This document shows, in pieces, positions 8,563 to 18,221 of a stretch of 64,000 nt of DNA. Every line of letters starts with the position of its first letter. Position 1 is the first letter of the stretch. Where the stretch lies: the NCBI RefSeq assembly GCF_002949735.1, contig NZ_CP026681.1, forward strand, positions 5,486,001 to 5,550,000, in the 5' to 3' direction. The position numbers and the translations under genes are program-made. The stretch is from Nostoc sp. 'Peltigera membranacea cyanobiont' N6 (lineage in GTDB: Bacteria > Cyanobacteriota > Cyanobacteriia > Cyanobacteriales > Nostocaceae). The notes under the pieces were generated by a model. It ran no database searches, was not told where the DNA came from, and worked only from the letters and a program-made list of their open reading frames with translations.

Positions 8563-9254
8563 AGATTTCCTTGAGAAAATTGTCTACTAGTTTAGGGTAT
8601 TCGATTCAGTTTTAAACTTCAAGTGAATTTTCCCTAAGAATAGCTAGCTAGCTTGACACTTGTTACTCAAGAAAGTTCCATACCTAACCAGTTTGAACAT
8701 AAATTATTTGCTACAGCATAATTCAGCAGTCAAGCTAGGCTTAAAGTCTGGCTTTAATATCTAAATTGTGTATTTCAGCGAATTTAAATCTGCTGTCAGC
8801 AAGTGGGTATAAATAATTAAGGGTTAGTGTTAAGGGCTGGAGCAACTTAACCAGAAACAATTTAATTAATTTTATATTCCATATTATAGTTTGATTTATT
8901 CTTGCCTGCTTACTTGTATTCCTAAGATAGTGATTGTTTGCTTGATGTCAGTATAAGAGCTTAATTAGATTAAAGCTCGTAGTCCTCTAGCACTTTAAAA
9001 TCTGATGCAGAGCGATATAACGCTCACTAAGAGCAAAAGTTATATCTTAAGATTCTTCTATAGAATCGAGAACCATTATCACTATTTTTACAACATTTAA
9101 GCTCTAATTTAAATCAAAATATAGCATAAATATTTAACCCAAAAGCTGATATAGATTCTCATTCTTAAATACTTAACTTGTAAAAACATATTTTTTTTAT
9201 TACATTTAGAAAAAGGCTCATCTATCAAGTAACTTACTAGCCTAAACACAAAAT
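8563..9254. other. Long divergent promoter region before the metal ATPase
   Basis: 692 bp of AT-rich DNA between two divergent genes, with no supportable ORF. It contains an inverted repeat GATTCT-N5-AGAATC at 9051-9067 directly followed by a Zur-like sequence at 9067-9081. No SmtB-type 12-2-12 repeat was recognised. Confidence 0.5.
9067..9081. promoter_or_regulatory. Candidate Zur-like box
   Basis: CGAGAACCATTATCA matches the cyanobacterial Zur-type consensus TGATAATnATTATCA in 11 of 14 defined positions, with a perfect right half. It lies 174 bp before the His-rich P-type ATPase. Zur normally represses uptake genes, so a role at an exporter would be atypical and the match may be chance in AT-rich DNA. 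Confidence 0.25.
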
Positions 9255-11249
9255 ATGAAGCAAAAAGTACATTCAGAATCTTCAGGTTGTTCCAACTGTG
9301 AACACGACCATCACGAGAATCATAACCATGCTCATAATCATGATGAGAATCATAACCATGACCATGACCACAATCACGATGGTAGTGGAGAATTAAATCT
9401 AAAAAATGAAATATTACCTCTAGTAGCGATTTTAAGTTTATATGCGCCTGGTGTTATTTTTGAAAATCAATTACACAATACGTTCTACTCAATAGGTGAA
9501 TATCTACTTTTCATCCCTGCCTATTTATTAAGTGGATGGAGTGTTTTAAAAACTGCTGGGCGTAATATACTCAAAGGTAGAGTATTTGATGAAACCTTTT
9601 TGATGACAGTAGCGACACTAGGAGCGATCGCAATTCATAAATTGCCCGAAGCTGTCGGAGTCATGCTATTTTATAAAATTGGCGAACTGTTCCAGGATAT
9701 TGCCGTCAGTCGTTCCCGTAGTTCCATCAAAGCTTTATTAGAAGTCCGCCCAGACTATGCAAATATCCAAATTGAGGGAGAACTAAAAAAAGTCCCACCA
9801 GAGACAGTAAATATTGGAGATATCATAGTCGTCAAACCTGGGGAAAAGATTCCCTTAGATGGTGAGATTATAGATGGAAATTCGCAAGTTGATACATCTG
9901 CATTAACTGGAGAATCTGTGCCGCGATCGGTGAGGCTGGGTGAGACAGTTTTGGCTGGAATGATTAATAAAATGGGTGTTCTCAGCATTAAAGTCACAAA
10001 ACTCTTTGATGACTCTTCCATTGCCAAGATTGTAGATTTAGTGCAAAATGCCAAAAGTAAAAAAGCAGAAACAGAAAAATTTATTACTAAATTTGCCCGA
10101 TATTATACGCCAATAGTAGTTTTTACATCTCTAGCAGTTGCAATATTACCGCCTTTATTCATTTCTGGTGCAACTTCTTCAGAATGGGTTTATCGCGCTC
10201 TAATTTTGCTAGTTATCTCCTGTCCCTGTGGACTAGTTATCAGTATTCCATTAGGTTACTTTGGAGGTGTAGGAGGTGCAGCTAAACGGGGTATTTTAGT
10301 TAAAGGCTCTACTTTTTTAGATACTCTAAATGCAGTTAATACAGTTGTGTTTGATAAAACTGGAACCTTAACTCAAGGCGTATTTAAAGTAGTAGAAATA
10401 GTACCAAAAAATGGCTACAATGAGCCAGAATTGTTGCAATTAGCTGCCAAAGTAGAATCGCATTCAAATCATCCCATCGCTCAATCTATCCTTAAGGCTT
10501 ATGGTGGAAAGATTGATGATTCTGAGGTCAGAGATTATGAAGAGATTGCAGGCTATGGAATTAAAGCCAAGATTGAAAATAGGGTAGCGATCGCAGGTAG
10601 CGATCGCCTACTCCACAGAGAGAATATTGCTCATGATAATTGCCAGCTAGAGGGAACAGTTGTTCATCTAGCAGTGGATAATATTTACGCTGGGTATATT
10701 GTCATTGCTGATGAACTGAAAGAAGATGCAAGACAGGCTATTCAAGCACTCAAGCGAATGGGTGTAGAGAGAACAGTAATGTTGACAGGAGATAATCAAG
10801 CGATCGCATCTCAGATTGCTCAACAGCTAGGCATAGATGCTTATGAAGCCGAATTATTACCAGAAGAAAAAGTCAATGCCATCGAGAAGTTACTCAGCAC
10901 CGCCGGCAAGCATGGTAAAGTTGCCTTTATTGGGGATGGTATTAATGATGCGCCAGTGATTGCTAGAGCAGATGTTGGTATGGCAATGGGTGGCTTAGGT
11001 TCAGATGCAGCCATTGAAACTGCGGATATTGTCATCATGACAGATGCACCTTCAAAAGTCGCAGAAGCCATACAAATCGCTAGAAAAACTCGTACAATTG
11101 TTTGGCAAAATATCATTTTTGCCTTAGCAATTAAAGCTGTATTTATTGGATTAGGTATTTTTGGTATAGCGACAATGTGGGAAGCTGTCTTTGCTGATGT
11201 GGGAGTAGCTTTACTGGCAATTTTCAACGCTACTAGAGTGATGAAATAA
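9255..11249 (+). CDS. P1B-type heavy-metal ATPase (Zn/Cd/Co type) with His-rich N-terminus
   Basis: 664 aa membrane pump that expels divalent soft metals. The N-terminus has SGCSNC and then a run of His/Asn/Asp (residues about 17-44) instead of a complete HMA ferredoxin-like domain. Core motifs: TGES (about 217), CPC at 323-325 in the metal-binding membrane helix, DKTGTLT at 367 (phosphorylated Asp), SNHPIA near 412 and GDGIND at 560-565. The CPC motif with a His-rich N-terminus points to Zn2+/Cd2+ rather than Cu+, but specificity is inferred. Flanked by a Cys-containing secreted protein and, further on, a His-rich COG0523 GTPase. No regulator gene of the SmtB/ArsR type is adjacent. Confidence 0.92.
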   Translation: MKQKVHSESSGCSNCEHDHHENHNHAHNHDENHNHDHDHNHDGSGELNLKNEILPLVAILSLYAPGVIFENQLHNTFYSIGEYLLFIPAYLLSGWSVLKTAGRNILKGRVFDETFLMTVATLGAIAIHKLPEAVGVMLFYKIGELFQDIAVSRSRSSIKALLEVRPDYANIQIEGELKKVPPETVNIGDIIVVKPGEKIPLDGEIIDGNSQVDTSALTGESVPRSVRLGETVLAGMINKMGVLSIKVTKLFDDSSIAKIVDLVQNAKSKKAETEKFITKFARYYTPIVVFTSLAVAILPPLFISGATSSEWVYRALILLVISCPCGLVISIPLGYFGGVGGAAKRGILVKGSTFLDTLNAVNTVVFDKTGTLTQGVFKVVEIVPKNGYNEPELLQLAAKVESHSNHPIAQSILKAYGGKIDDSEVRDYEEIAGYGIKAKIENRVAIAGSDRLLHRENIAHDNCQLEGTVVHLAVDNIYAGYIVIADELKEDARQAIQALKRMGVERTVMLTGDNQAIASQIAQQLGIDAYEAELLPEEKVNAIEKLLSTAGKHGKVAFIGDGINDAPVIARADVGMAMGGLGSDAAIETADIVIMTDAPSKVAEAIQIARKTRTIVWQNIIFALAIKAVFIGLGIFGIATMWEAVFADVGVALLAIFNATRVMK

Positions 11250-11371
11250 AATTATTGGCAAATCGGGAATCAGTAATTGGAAATTTGTAGTAGTTAAAAT
11301 TGAAGAGTAAAGAGTTGTTGCTTTAACGCTTCTTACTCATAAGCTGCTACCTAATACCCAGAATAGAACCC

Positions 11372-12049
11372 ATGAATTCATCAATCAAAGGCATTGCTAC
11401 AGCTACTTTAGCTCTACTACTAAATTATTCAGCAAATCCAGCCTTTGCAGTACCACAAAAAATAAATCATCCAATTACTGTTGCTAAATCGCAAACATTA
11501 ACGGACACCTTGATTGTTCCTGGCGAACGAGTGGGACCGATAACACGAACAACCACCAAGAAAGATTTAGTGAAGCTGTTTGGTGCATCCCATCTCGTTG
11601 ATAAAACCATTTCTGGTGCTGAAGGAATAGGTAGTTTTGCAGCTACTCAGGTAAACCTAAATCAGGGGCGATCGCTGCTAGTAGTTTGGAGTGATAATAC
11701 TCGTACTAAACCTCTAGATGTCCGTAACCTCGGTTCAGCTTGGAAAACCCGCGAAGGTATTGGTGTTGGAACTCCCTTAAGTGAGTTACGCAAGAAGTTA
11801 GGTAACTTTAAACTCTATGGATTAGCGTGGGACTACGGCGGCACTATTTTGCTGGATAGTAGCAAATTAGCCCGCTATCAGGGTAAAGTCATCTTGCGAG
11901 TAGATGCTGCTCCTAATGCTTACGAAAAGTTCGCCAACGATTATCAAGCAGTTTCTGGGGATAGTACTTTTTCTTCCAGCGATCGCCATTGGAAACCTCT
12001 GGGAATCAGGCTAGCAGAAATAATCGTCGTTCTTAACCCATCTGACTGA
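11372..12049 (+). CDS. Exported protein of unknown function
   Basis: 225 aa; family not recognised. An N-terminal signal peptide is visible (MNSSIKGIATATLALLLNYSANPAFA, cleavage about residue 26). The mature part is soluble-looking, with VGPITRTTTKKDLVKLFGASHLVD and WKTREGIGVGTPLSELRKKLGNF; two such "gpIt..tt..dL...fG" and "giGvGtpl.eL...lG" segments are typical of small periplasmic domains in which a repeat senses or binds something unknown. It follows the metal ATPase by 122 bp on the same strand, so cotranscription is possible. Confidence 0.75.
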   Translation: MNSSIKGIATATLALLLNYSANPAFAVPQKINHPITVAKSQTLTDTLIVPGERVGPITRTTTKKDLVKLFGASHLVDKTISGAEGIGSFAATQVNLNQGRSLLVVWSDNTRTKPLDVRNLGSAWKTREGIGVGTPLSELRKKLGNFKLYGLAWDYGGTILLDSSKLARYQGKVILRVDAAPNAYEKFANDYQAVSGDSTFSSSDRHWKPLGIRLAEIIVVLNPSD

Positions 12050-12211
12050 TTGTGAAAAATTTCAATGGACATAGATGATGGAAGTTAGCCAGCGAATAAG
12101 CATAACAAATATCGGAGCTACTGAAAACAAATTCCCAGGTAGAACCTGGGAACAAGTACACAATTTTAACTTTTATCATGTACAGACGCAATCAATCGCG
12201 TCTCCTAACTT

Positions 12212-13327
12212 TTATTTCCCAAACCCTTTACCGCGAGAGGTTGAAGGTAGACAAATGCAGTTTTCGAGTTGAGTAATTAAAGCCTCACGATCCAAATTTT
12301 GACCAATCAACACAAGTTGGTTTTTGAGTTTACCTTGCCATTCATCATCATCCAAGGTGAAGCGTTTACCGCAAAGGTGGAAAATATGACGCTTCGGACT
12401 TTCATCAAACCACATAATCCCCTTCGCCCGGAAAATATTTGAGGGTAGCTGGTTATCTAAGAAATACTGAAACTTCCTAATAGAAAAAGGCTTATCACTC
12501 TGGAAAGAGATGGAAGTAAAACCATCATTTTCTAAATGGTCAGAATGATGATGATCGTGGCGATCGTGGTCACGATCGTGATGATCGTGACCGCATGTTG
12601 AGTGGTCATGGTCATCATGATGATCGTGGTGGTCATGGTCGTGATGGTCGTGTTTATCCACCACTGTGTCAAAATATTTATCAGACTCAAACAGACCAAC
12701 ACTGAGAATTAAAGGAAGTGGCACTTGCGATCGCGTGGCGCGAATAATTCTTGCTCCTTCCTTAACTTCGTTAATTTTTCCTTCTAACTCCTTCAAAGTG
12801 GCTTCATCAACCAAATCAGCCTTGTTCAGCACAATGACATCGCCATAAGCAATCTGGCTGTATGCAGCCTCAGAATTAAATAAATCTAGGCTGTAATTCG
12901 CCGCGTCTACCACGGTAATAATCGAATCTAAGCGAGTTAAATCTCGTAATTCTGTGCCGAGAAACGTTAAAGCAACTGGTAACGGATCTGCTAATCCAGT
13001 TGTTTCTACTACTAGATAATCTAGATTTTCTTGGCGTTCTAAAACTTTGTAAACTGCATCTACTAAATCATTATTAATAGTGCAGCAGATACAACCATTA
13101 TTTAGTTCCACCATGTTCTCACCAGTGGAAACAATTAGCTCGTTATCGATGCCAATTTCGCCAAATTCATTCACGAGAACGGCGGTTTTCAAACCCTGTT
13201 GGTTGTTGAGGATATGGTTAAGTAAAGTCGTCTTGCCACTACCGAGGAAACCCGTAATAATTGTTACTGGCATTCCTTGTTTGGGCGTATCCATTGCCGA
13301 AGATTCGGGTGTAACTGCTGATTGCAT
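12212..13327 (-). CDS. COG0523/CobW-family metal-chaperone GTPase, His-rich
   Basis: 371 aa G3E-family GTPase that hands metal (often Zn2+) to client proteins. Walker A GFLGSGKT at 26-33, the family metal motif GCICC at 78-82, a conserved ETTGLADP, and NKAD for guanine specificity. A His/Asp-rich linker (about 224-266, including STCGH) joins the GTPase to the CobW C-terminal domain (SISFQSDKPFSIRKFQYFLDN, AKGIMWFDES). It diverges from cysS, whose product uses catalytic zinc, and is next to the His-rich metal ATPase. Zinc is therefore the likeliest metal; cobalt cannot be excluded. Confidence 0.93.
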   Translation of the reverse strand: MQSAVTPESSAMDTPKQGMPVTIITGFLGSGKTTLLNHILNNQQGLKTAVLVNEFGEIGIDNELIVSTGENMVELNNGCICCTINNDLVDAVYKVLERQENLDYLVVETTGLADPLPVALTFLGTELRDLTRLDSIITVVDAANYSLDLFNSEAAYSQIAYGDVIVLNKADLVDEATLKELEGKINEVKEGARIIRATRSQVPLPLILSVGLFESDKYFDTVVDKHDHHDHDHHDHHDDHDHSTCGHDHHDRDHDRHDHHHSDHLENDGFTSISFQSDKPFSIRKFQYFLDNQLPSNIFRAKGIMWFDESPKRHIFHLCGKRFTLDDDEWQGKLKNQLVLIGQNLDREALITQLENCICLPSTSRGKGFGK

Positions 13328-13464
13328 AGCGCTGTTATCAAATAATCAAAAAATAGTAATGTAGCGCAGAGAGTCCATAAAACACTAGCATAGGGATGCT
13401 GGACTGCCATCCCAGCTGCTTTACCCTATTATTACGTATCTTCTTATTTCAGCATTACTCTGTT

Positions 13465-15000
13465 ATGACCCTAACACTCTACAATACCCTCACCCGTCGT
13501 CAAGAACCGTTTGAAACAGTCGAGCCAGGCAAGGTTAAGATGTATTACTGTGGCGTGACGGTTTACGACTACTGCCATTTGGGTCATGCTAGAGCTTGCA
13601 TCGTTTGGGACGTAGTGCGCCGATACCTCCAGTTTATCGGTTATGAAGTCCGATATATCCAAAATTTTACCGATATTGATGACAAGATTCTCAATCGCGC
13701 CCGTGTTGAACATTCCTCAATGGAAGCTGTAGCCGATCGCTTTATCAAAGCATATTTTGAGGATATGGCGCGGTTAGGAATCAAAGAAGCTGATGAATAT
13801 CCGCGTGCTACCCACACAATGAATGGCATTCAACGGTTAATTCATGAGTTGGAAAATAAAGGTTTTGCCTACCCTGCTGACGGCGATGTGTATTATGAAG
13901 TGCGGCAGTTTGCTGAGTATGGCAAGCTTTCTGGACGCAAATTAGAAGATATGCAAGCCGGGAAAAGCGATCGCGTCAACGTAGAAGATCCAGAGTACCA
14001 GAAAAAGAAAGACCCCTTCGATTTTGCTTTGTGGAAAGCTGCAAAACCAGGAGAGCCAGCTTGGGAGTCACCTTGGGGCGCAGGTCGTCCGGGGTGGCAT
14101 ATAGAATGCTCGGCAATGGTGCGCGATCGCTTGGGTGATACCATAGATATTCATGCTGGTGGTGCTGACTTAATTTTTCCCCATCACGAAAACGAAATTG
14201 CCCAATCAGAGGCTGTGACAGGAAAACCCCTGTCGCTTTATTGGTTACATAACGGCATGGTGAAGGTAGATGGTGAAAAAATGTCCAAATCTTTGGGCAA
14301 CTTTATCACTATTCGAGAATTGCTGGATCGAGGAGTTGACCCGATGGCAGTGCGGTTGTTCGTACTGACTGCTCAATATCGGACACCCATAGATTTTACC
14401 GACGAAGCGATCGCCGCAGCAACCAACGGTTGGCACACCCTTAAAGAAGGTTTACTGTTTGGCTATAAGTATGGCAAAGAACTGGGTTGGCCATTGGATA
14501 CAGTAAATAATCCCATTCTCCATCCCGAAGGTCAGTTTTTTGAGGGACATGCTGAACAACTGGGTTGGCCATTAGATACAGAATTTAATCCAAATTTGAA
14601 ATTCGATAATATCATTAATCTCTTTTGTGAGAGTGTCAACAAAGACTTTAATTTCCCTGGTGGATTAGTATCGCTATTTGAAATGGCCAAGGAACTAATC
14701 CGTGAAGGAAATATCCTGATACATCAAGGAAAACCAACGATATCAGCAGATGAGTTACCCAAAACGTGGCGAACACTTGTTACTTTGGCTGATGTTTTTG
14801 GTTTAACTGCGAAGCCAGAAGTTGAAACGCCTGTAAATGATGGTTTAAGTGATGCGGAAATTGAAGCGAAAATTCAGCAAAGACAAGAAGCGCGTCAAGG
14901 CAAAAATTTTGCCGAAAGCGATCGCATTCGTGACGAACTCCAAGCAGAAGGTATTACGCTAATTGATAGCCGTGATGGTACACGCTGGCACCGTAATTAG
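13465..15000 (+). CDS. cysS: Cysteinyl-tRNA synthetase
   Basis: 511 aa class I aminoacyl-tRNA synthetase charging tRNA-Cys. The ATG at 13465 is chosen because MTLTLYNTLTRRQEPF is the family N-terminus; the frame is open 23 codons further upstream. Motifs: HLGH (HIGH box) at 38-41, Cys29 as a zinc ligand, the WHIECSAM segment, HHENEIAQSEA and KMSKS at 272-276. Residues about 335-375 contain an internal duplication in which LGWPLDT occurs twice (see repeat). It diverges from the metal-chaperone GTPase, which could matter because the active site needs zinc. Confidence 0.96.
   Translation: MTLTLYNTLTRRQEPFETVEPGKVKMYYCGVTVYDYCHLGHARACIVWDVVRRYLQFIGYEVRYIQNFTDIDDKILNRARVEHSSMEAVADRFIKAYFEDMARLGIKEADEYPRATHTMNGIQRLIHELENKGFAYPADGDVYYEVRQFAEYGKLSGRKLEDMQAGKSDRVNVEDPEYQKKKDPFDFALWKAAKPGEPAWESPWGAGRPGWHIECSAMVRDRLGDTIDIHAGGADLIFPHHENEIAQSEAVTGKPLSLYWLHNGMVKVDGEKMSKSLGNFITIRELLDRGVDPMAVRLFVLTAQYRTPIDFTDEAIAAATNGWHTLKEGLLFGYKYGKELGWPLDTVNNPILHPEGQFFEGHAEQLGWPLDTEFNPNLKFDNIINLFCESVNKDFNFPGGLVSLFEMAKELIREGNILIHQGKPTISADELPKTWRTLVTLADVFGLTAKPEVETPVNDGLSDAEIEAKIQQRQEARQGKNFAESDRIRDELQAEGITLIDSRDGTRWHRN
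14480..14581 (+). repeat. 24-bp direct repeat inside cysS
   Basis: Two copies of a 24-bp sequence beginning aactgggttggccatt at 14480-14503 and 14558-14581 differ by one base and start 78 bp apart (26 codons, frame kept). They encode LGWPLDT twice, marking an in-frame duplication in the anticodon-side region of the synthetase. Confidence 0.9.
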
Positions 15001-15002
15001 AA

Positions 15003-15077
15003 GGGACTGGGGACTGGGGACTAGAGAAGAGTTTTCCAATCCCCATTCCCCATTCCCCATTCCCCATTACCCAATCC
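15003..15077. repeat. Heptad repeats between cysS and tldD
   Basis: GGGGACT heptads (15003-15023) and TCCCCAT heptads (about 15040-15066) fill most of the 85-bp gap between the two genes. Confidence 0.85.
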
Positions 15078-15085
15078 CTTAAATT

Positions 15086-16525
15086 ATGTGGTCTGAACTT
15101 AAAAAAGCGATCGCTAGTTTCGACATTCCTGCTGATTGGATCGGTATCAGAGCCGTAAAGGAGACTTCTACAACCCGCGCAGTTCGTGATGGCTTACCCC
15201 AGGTAAATGGCAAATCCTTCACTGTAGGAGCCATGCTGGAAGTTTTAGTCAACGGCTGTCTGGGTTATGCAGCAACCAACTCTCTGGAACTGTCTTCCCT
15301 ACAAGCTGCTGCCGAAACAGCCTATAAACAAGCACTAGCAGCCAGTGAATGGTGGATACATCCCTTTCGTGAAAGTGAACGCCCTAAAGTCGTTGGTGAA
15401 TATAAATCTCCATTTCTTGAACCATTAGATGCTTTAAGTCCAGGAGAAATCAACGATTTACTGGTTCGTATTTGCCAAACCCTAAAAGTTGACGAGAAGA
15501 TTGTACAAACCATAGCCAGTGCTAGCACCATTCACAGGGAGTCCTGGTTTATTAGCAGCAACGGCTCAGAAGTTTATCAAAAAACTCTATCTATAGCTAC
15601 TCATTACGGAGCCACCGCCCAAGATGGCGTGATTATACAGCAGCGCAGCAATAATGGTTCCCAAGCTAACTGTTACCAAGGTGGACTAGAACTATTAAAA
15701 CAAGAAAACTTATGGCATCGGGTGCAGCAAATTGGCGAACAAGCAGTAGAACTCTTGACAGCAGAAGAATGCCCAACCACCCGTACCAATTTAGTTTTAG
15801 CCCCAGATCAAATGATGCTGCAAATCCATGAAAGTGTCGGGCATCCCCTAGAAATTGACCGAATTTTGGGAGATGAGCGGAACTATGCTGGTGGTAGCTT
15901 CGTTAATAAAAGTGATTTCGGCAACCTAGCTTATGGTTCGCCACTGATGAACATTACCTTTGATCCTACCGTGGCTGGTGAATTTGCTAGCTATGGCTTT
16001 GATGATACGGGTGCAGTAGCAACGCGCGAGTATTTGGTTAAAGAAGGAGTACTCCAACGTGGTTTAGGTAGTCTAGAGAGTCAAGCTAGAGCAGGAGTAG
16101 CAGGAGTAGCCTGTGCCCGTGCTTCCTCATGGAATCGACCAGCGATCGATCGCATGGGCAACTTGAATTTAGAGCCTCTAAATGCAAGCTTTGAAGACAT
16201 TATTGGCGGTATAGAATACGGCGTTTACATGGAATCTAACCGATCTTGGTCAATTGACGATCGCCGCTACAAATTCCAATTTGGTTGTGAGTACGCTAAA
16301 TTAATTGAAAATGGTAAACTCACTAAAACCCTCCGCAATCCCAACTATCGCGCCACAACACCAGAATTTTGGCATAGCTTAATCCAAGTAGGAAATGCTG
16401 AAAACTGGCAAATGTATGGTACTCCTTATTGTGGCAAAGGAGAACCAAATCAGGCTATTTGGGTAGGACACGGTTCACCTGTTTGTGTATTTGCTAATGT
16501 CGAAGTTTTTGGTGGAGGAAGTTAA
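15086..16525 (+). CDS. tldD: TldD-family metalloprotease subunit
   Basis: 479 aa. TldD with TldE forms a cytoplasmic heterodimeric zinc protease that degrades unfolded peptides and matures certain peptides. The zinc-binding HESVGH is at 248-253, inside the conserved LQIHESVGHPLEIDRILGD, followed by NYAGGSF. The C-terminal NPNYRATTPEFW and GTPYCGKGEPNQ segments are typical, the Cys there being a plausible third metal ligand. The partner tldE follows after 278 bp on the same strand, so the two are probably one functional unit. Confidence 0.93.
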   Translation: MWSELKKAIASFDIPADWIGIRAVKETSTTRAVRDGLPQVNGKSFTVGAMLEVLVNGCLGYAATNSLELSSLQAAAETAYKQALAASEWWIHPFRESERPKVVGEYKSPFLEPLDALSPGEINDLLVRICQTLKVDEKIVQTIASASTIHRESWFISSNGSEVYQKTLSIATHYGATAQDGVIIQQRSNNGSQANCYQGGLELLKQENLWHRVQQIGEQAVELLTAEECPTTRTNLVLAPDQMMLQIHESVGHPLEIDRILGDERNYAGGSFVNKSDFGNLAYGSPLMNITFDPTVAGEFASYGFDDTGAVATREYLVKEGVLQRGLGSLESQARAGVAGVACARASSWNRPAIDRMGNLNLEPLNASFEDIIGGIEYGVYMESNRSWSIDDRRYKFQFGCEYAKLIENGKLTKTLRNPNYRATTPEFWHSLIQVGNAENWQMYGTPYCGKGEPNQAIWVGHGSPVCVFANVEVFGGGS

Positions 16526-16803
16526 ATAATTCGTAATGGGCTAACGCCCCGCTACGCTAACGTAATTCGTAATTGCGCGTTTTGCAAAGGGATTTAGCTC
16601 AAAAACAAAATGCGTCTGTCTAGTTATAGCGGGGGATTATAATTCGCCGAATAATTAGGAATTGGTAATTACTAACTAAGTTGAAAAAGTGCAAATTCAG
16701 TAGCTAGTAGTTAAGAATTGGAAATTAAAATACTTTTAATTAAAAAATAACTCCTAACTACTGAATTTTTCCCCTCATTATTCCCTATTAATATTTAATA
16801 TCC

Positions 16804-18150
16804 ATGAAAATTGAGGAATTATCTGCGTTAGAAGTCAGCTTTAATCGACTGATTGAAACTCTGCTTATAAAAAAAGCAGAAAATGAACAATTCACTGTGA
16901 GACTTAGTAGCGAAAGAAGTCAATTTACTCGTTTCAACCATGCGAAAGTGCGACAAACTGGTTGTGTTGCTGATGGCTGGATCGAACTGACTCTGATGGC
17001 AGAACGGCACAGCAGTATTCGGCAGTTTCCCTTTACTGGAAATTGGGAAATAGACTGGCAATTAGCATATTCTGCTTTGCAGGAACTACGCGATGAACTG
17101 ATTTTACTACCTATAGATCCATATCTAGTTTTACCATCAGGAACTAATACCAGTCGGGAAGTACATTCTGGACATTTATTGCCAGAAGAAGCAGTAGTAA
17201 CAAGTGTATTAGAACAAGTATCTAAATTAGATTTTACTGGTATATACGCTGGAGGAATAGTAATTAAAGGCTATGGTGATTCCAGTGGTCAAAAACACTG
17301 GTTTGCTACTGATTCTTTTACCTTAGATTATTCTCTATTTTCTCCCTTGGGACAAGCAGTTAAGGGCACATTTGCAGGAAGTGATTGGGATGAATCTGCT
17401 TATATAGCCAAAATTAGCGAAGCCAAAAAGCAACTCGAATTGCTTGCTCGACCAGTTAAAGAATTACCACGGGGACAATACAAAACTTATTTTGCACCTG
17501 CTGCTGTTGCAGATTTATTGCTGATGCTTTCTTGGGGAGCAGTAAGCGAAGCTGATATCCAACAAGGAAATAGTGCTTTAGCTGCTTTATCGCGTCAAGA
17601 AAAACAACTTTCGATAGCATTTACTTTGAAAGAAAACTTTCAGCGCGGATTAGTACCGCGATTTAATGAATTGGGAGAAATGGCAGCACCAGAGTTACCT
17701 GTAATAGAAAAAGGACGTTTGGTAAATACTCTAGTGAATTCTCGCACTGCTAAGGAATATCAGAAAACTGCCAATGGCGCTAATAGTTCAGAGACTCTAC
17801 GTGCGCCAGAAATTAGTCCAGGAAATTTAGGATTTGAGCAGATTCTTCCGAAATTGGATACAGGATTGTATCTATCAAATTTGCATTACTTGAATTGGAG
17901 CGATCGCCAAACTGGTAGAATTACAGGTATGACCCGCTATGCTTGCTTTTGGGTAGAAAACGGAGAAATTATTGCTCCCATTGAAAACTTACGTTTTGAT
18001 GAAAGTCTTTATCGTTTTTGGGGAGAAAACCTAGTAGATTTGACCGATTTTCAAGAATTCATACCTGAAGTAGGTACTTATGAAAGTCGCCAACTAGGAG
18101 GTAGTTTAGTTCCTGGTATATTAGTGGAAGATTTTACATATACTTTGTAG
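16804..18150 (+). CDS. TldE/PmbA-family protein
   Basis: 448 aa. The partner subunit of TldD; this family has the same fold but lacks the HExxxH zinc motif, and none is present here. Recognisable parts are the N-terminal RLSSERSQFTRFNHAKVRQTG and the C-terminal RTAKEYQKTANGANSSE, ETLRAPEISPGNLGFEQILPKL and SYRFWGENL-like blocks. It follows tldD with a 278-bp spacer that holds heptad-like and CGTAATTCG repeats and no gene. An independent PmbA-like role cannot be excluded. Confidence 0.88.
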   Translation: MKIEELSALEVSFNRLIETLLIKKAENEQFTVRLSSERSQFTRFNHAKVRQTGCVADGWIELTLMAERHSSIRQFPFTGNWEIDWQLAYSALQELRDELILLPIDPYLVLPSGTNTSREVHSGHLLPEEAVVTSVLEQVSKLDFTGIYAGGIVIKGYGDSSGQKHWFATDSFTLDYSLFSPLGQAVKGTFAGSDWDESAYIAKISEAKKQLELLARPVKELPRGQYKTYFAPAAVADLLLMLSWGAVSEADIQQGNSALAALSRQEKQLSIAFTLKENFQRGLVPRFNELGEMAAPELPVIEKGRLVNTLVNSRTAKEYQKTANGANSSETLRAPEISPGNLGFEQILPKLDTGLYLSNLHYLNWSDRQTGRITGMTRYACFWVENGEIIAPIENLRFDESLYRFWGENLVDLTDFQEFIPEVGTYESRQLGGSLVPGILVEDFTYTL

Positions 18151-18180
18151 TTGTCTTCTATAACAACATCCAATTTTGGT

Positions 18181-18206
18181 TAGAGACGTGAAATTTCACG
18201 TCTCTA
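18181..18206. repeat. Perfect 26-bp palindrome
   Basis: Arms TAGAGACGTGAAA and TTTCACGTCTCTA make a perfect inverted repeat between the convergent tldE and ycf66 genes. A related sequence recurs at 25679-25743. It may act as a shared transcription terminator, but there is no T run. Confidence 0.9.
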
Positions 18207-18221
18207 CAGCAAATTATCAAA

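Noticed and set aside
12075..12272. 65-codon plus-strand ORF after the exported protein gene
   Set aside because: Antisense overlap with the 3' end of the COG0523 gene and low-quality composition; no motif.
13328..13464. Zur box between the COG0523 gene and cysS
   Set aside because: Only TTATCA-like half-sites are seen; too weak to call.
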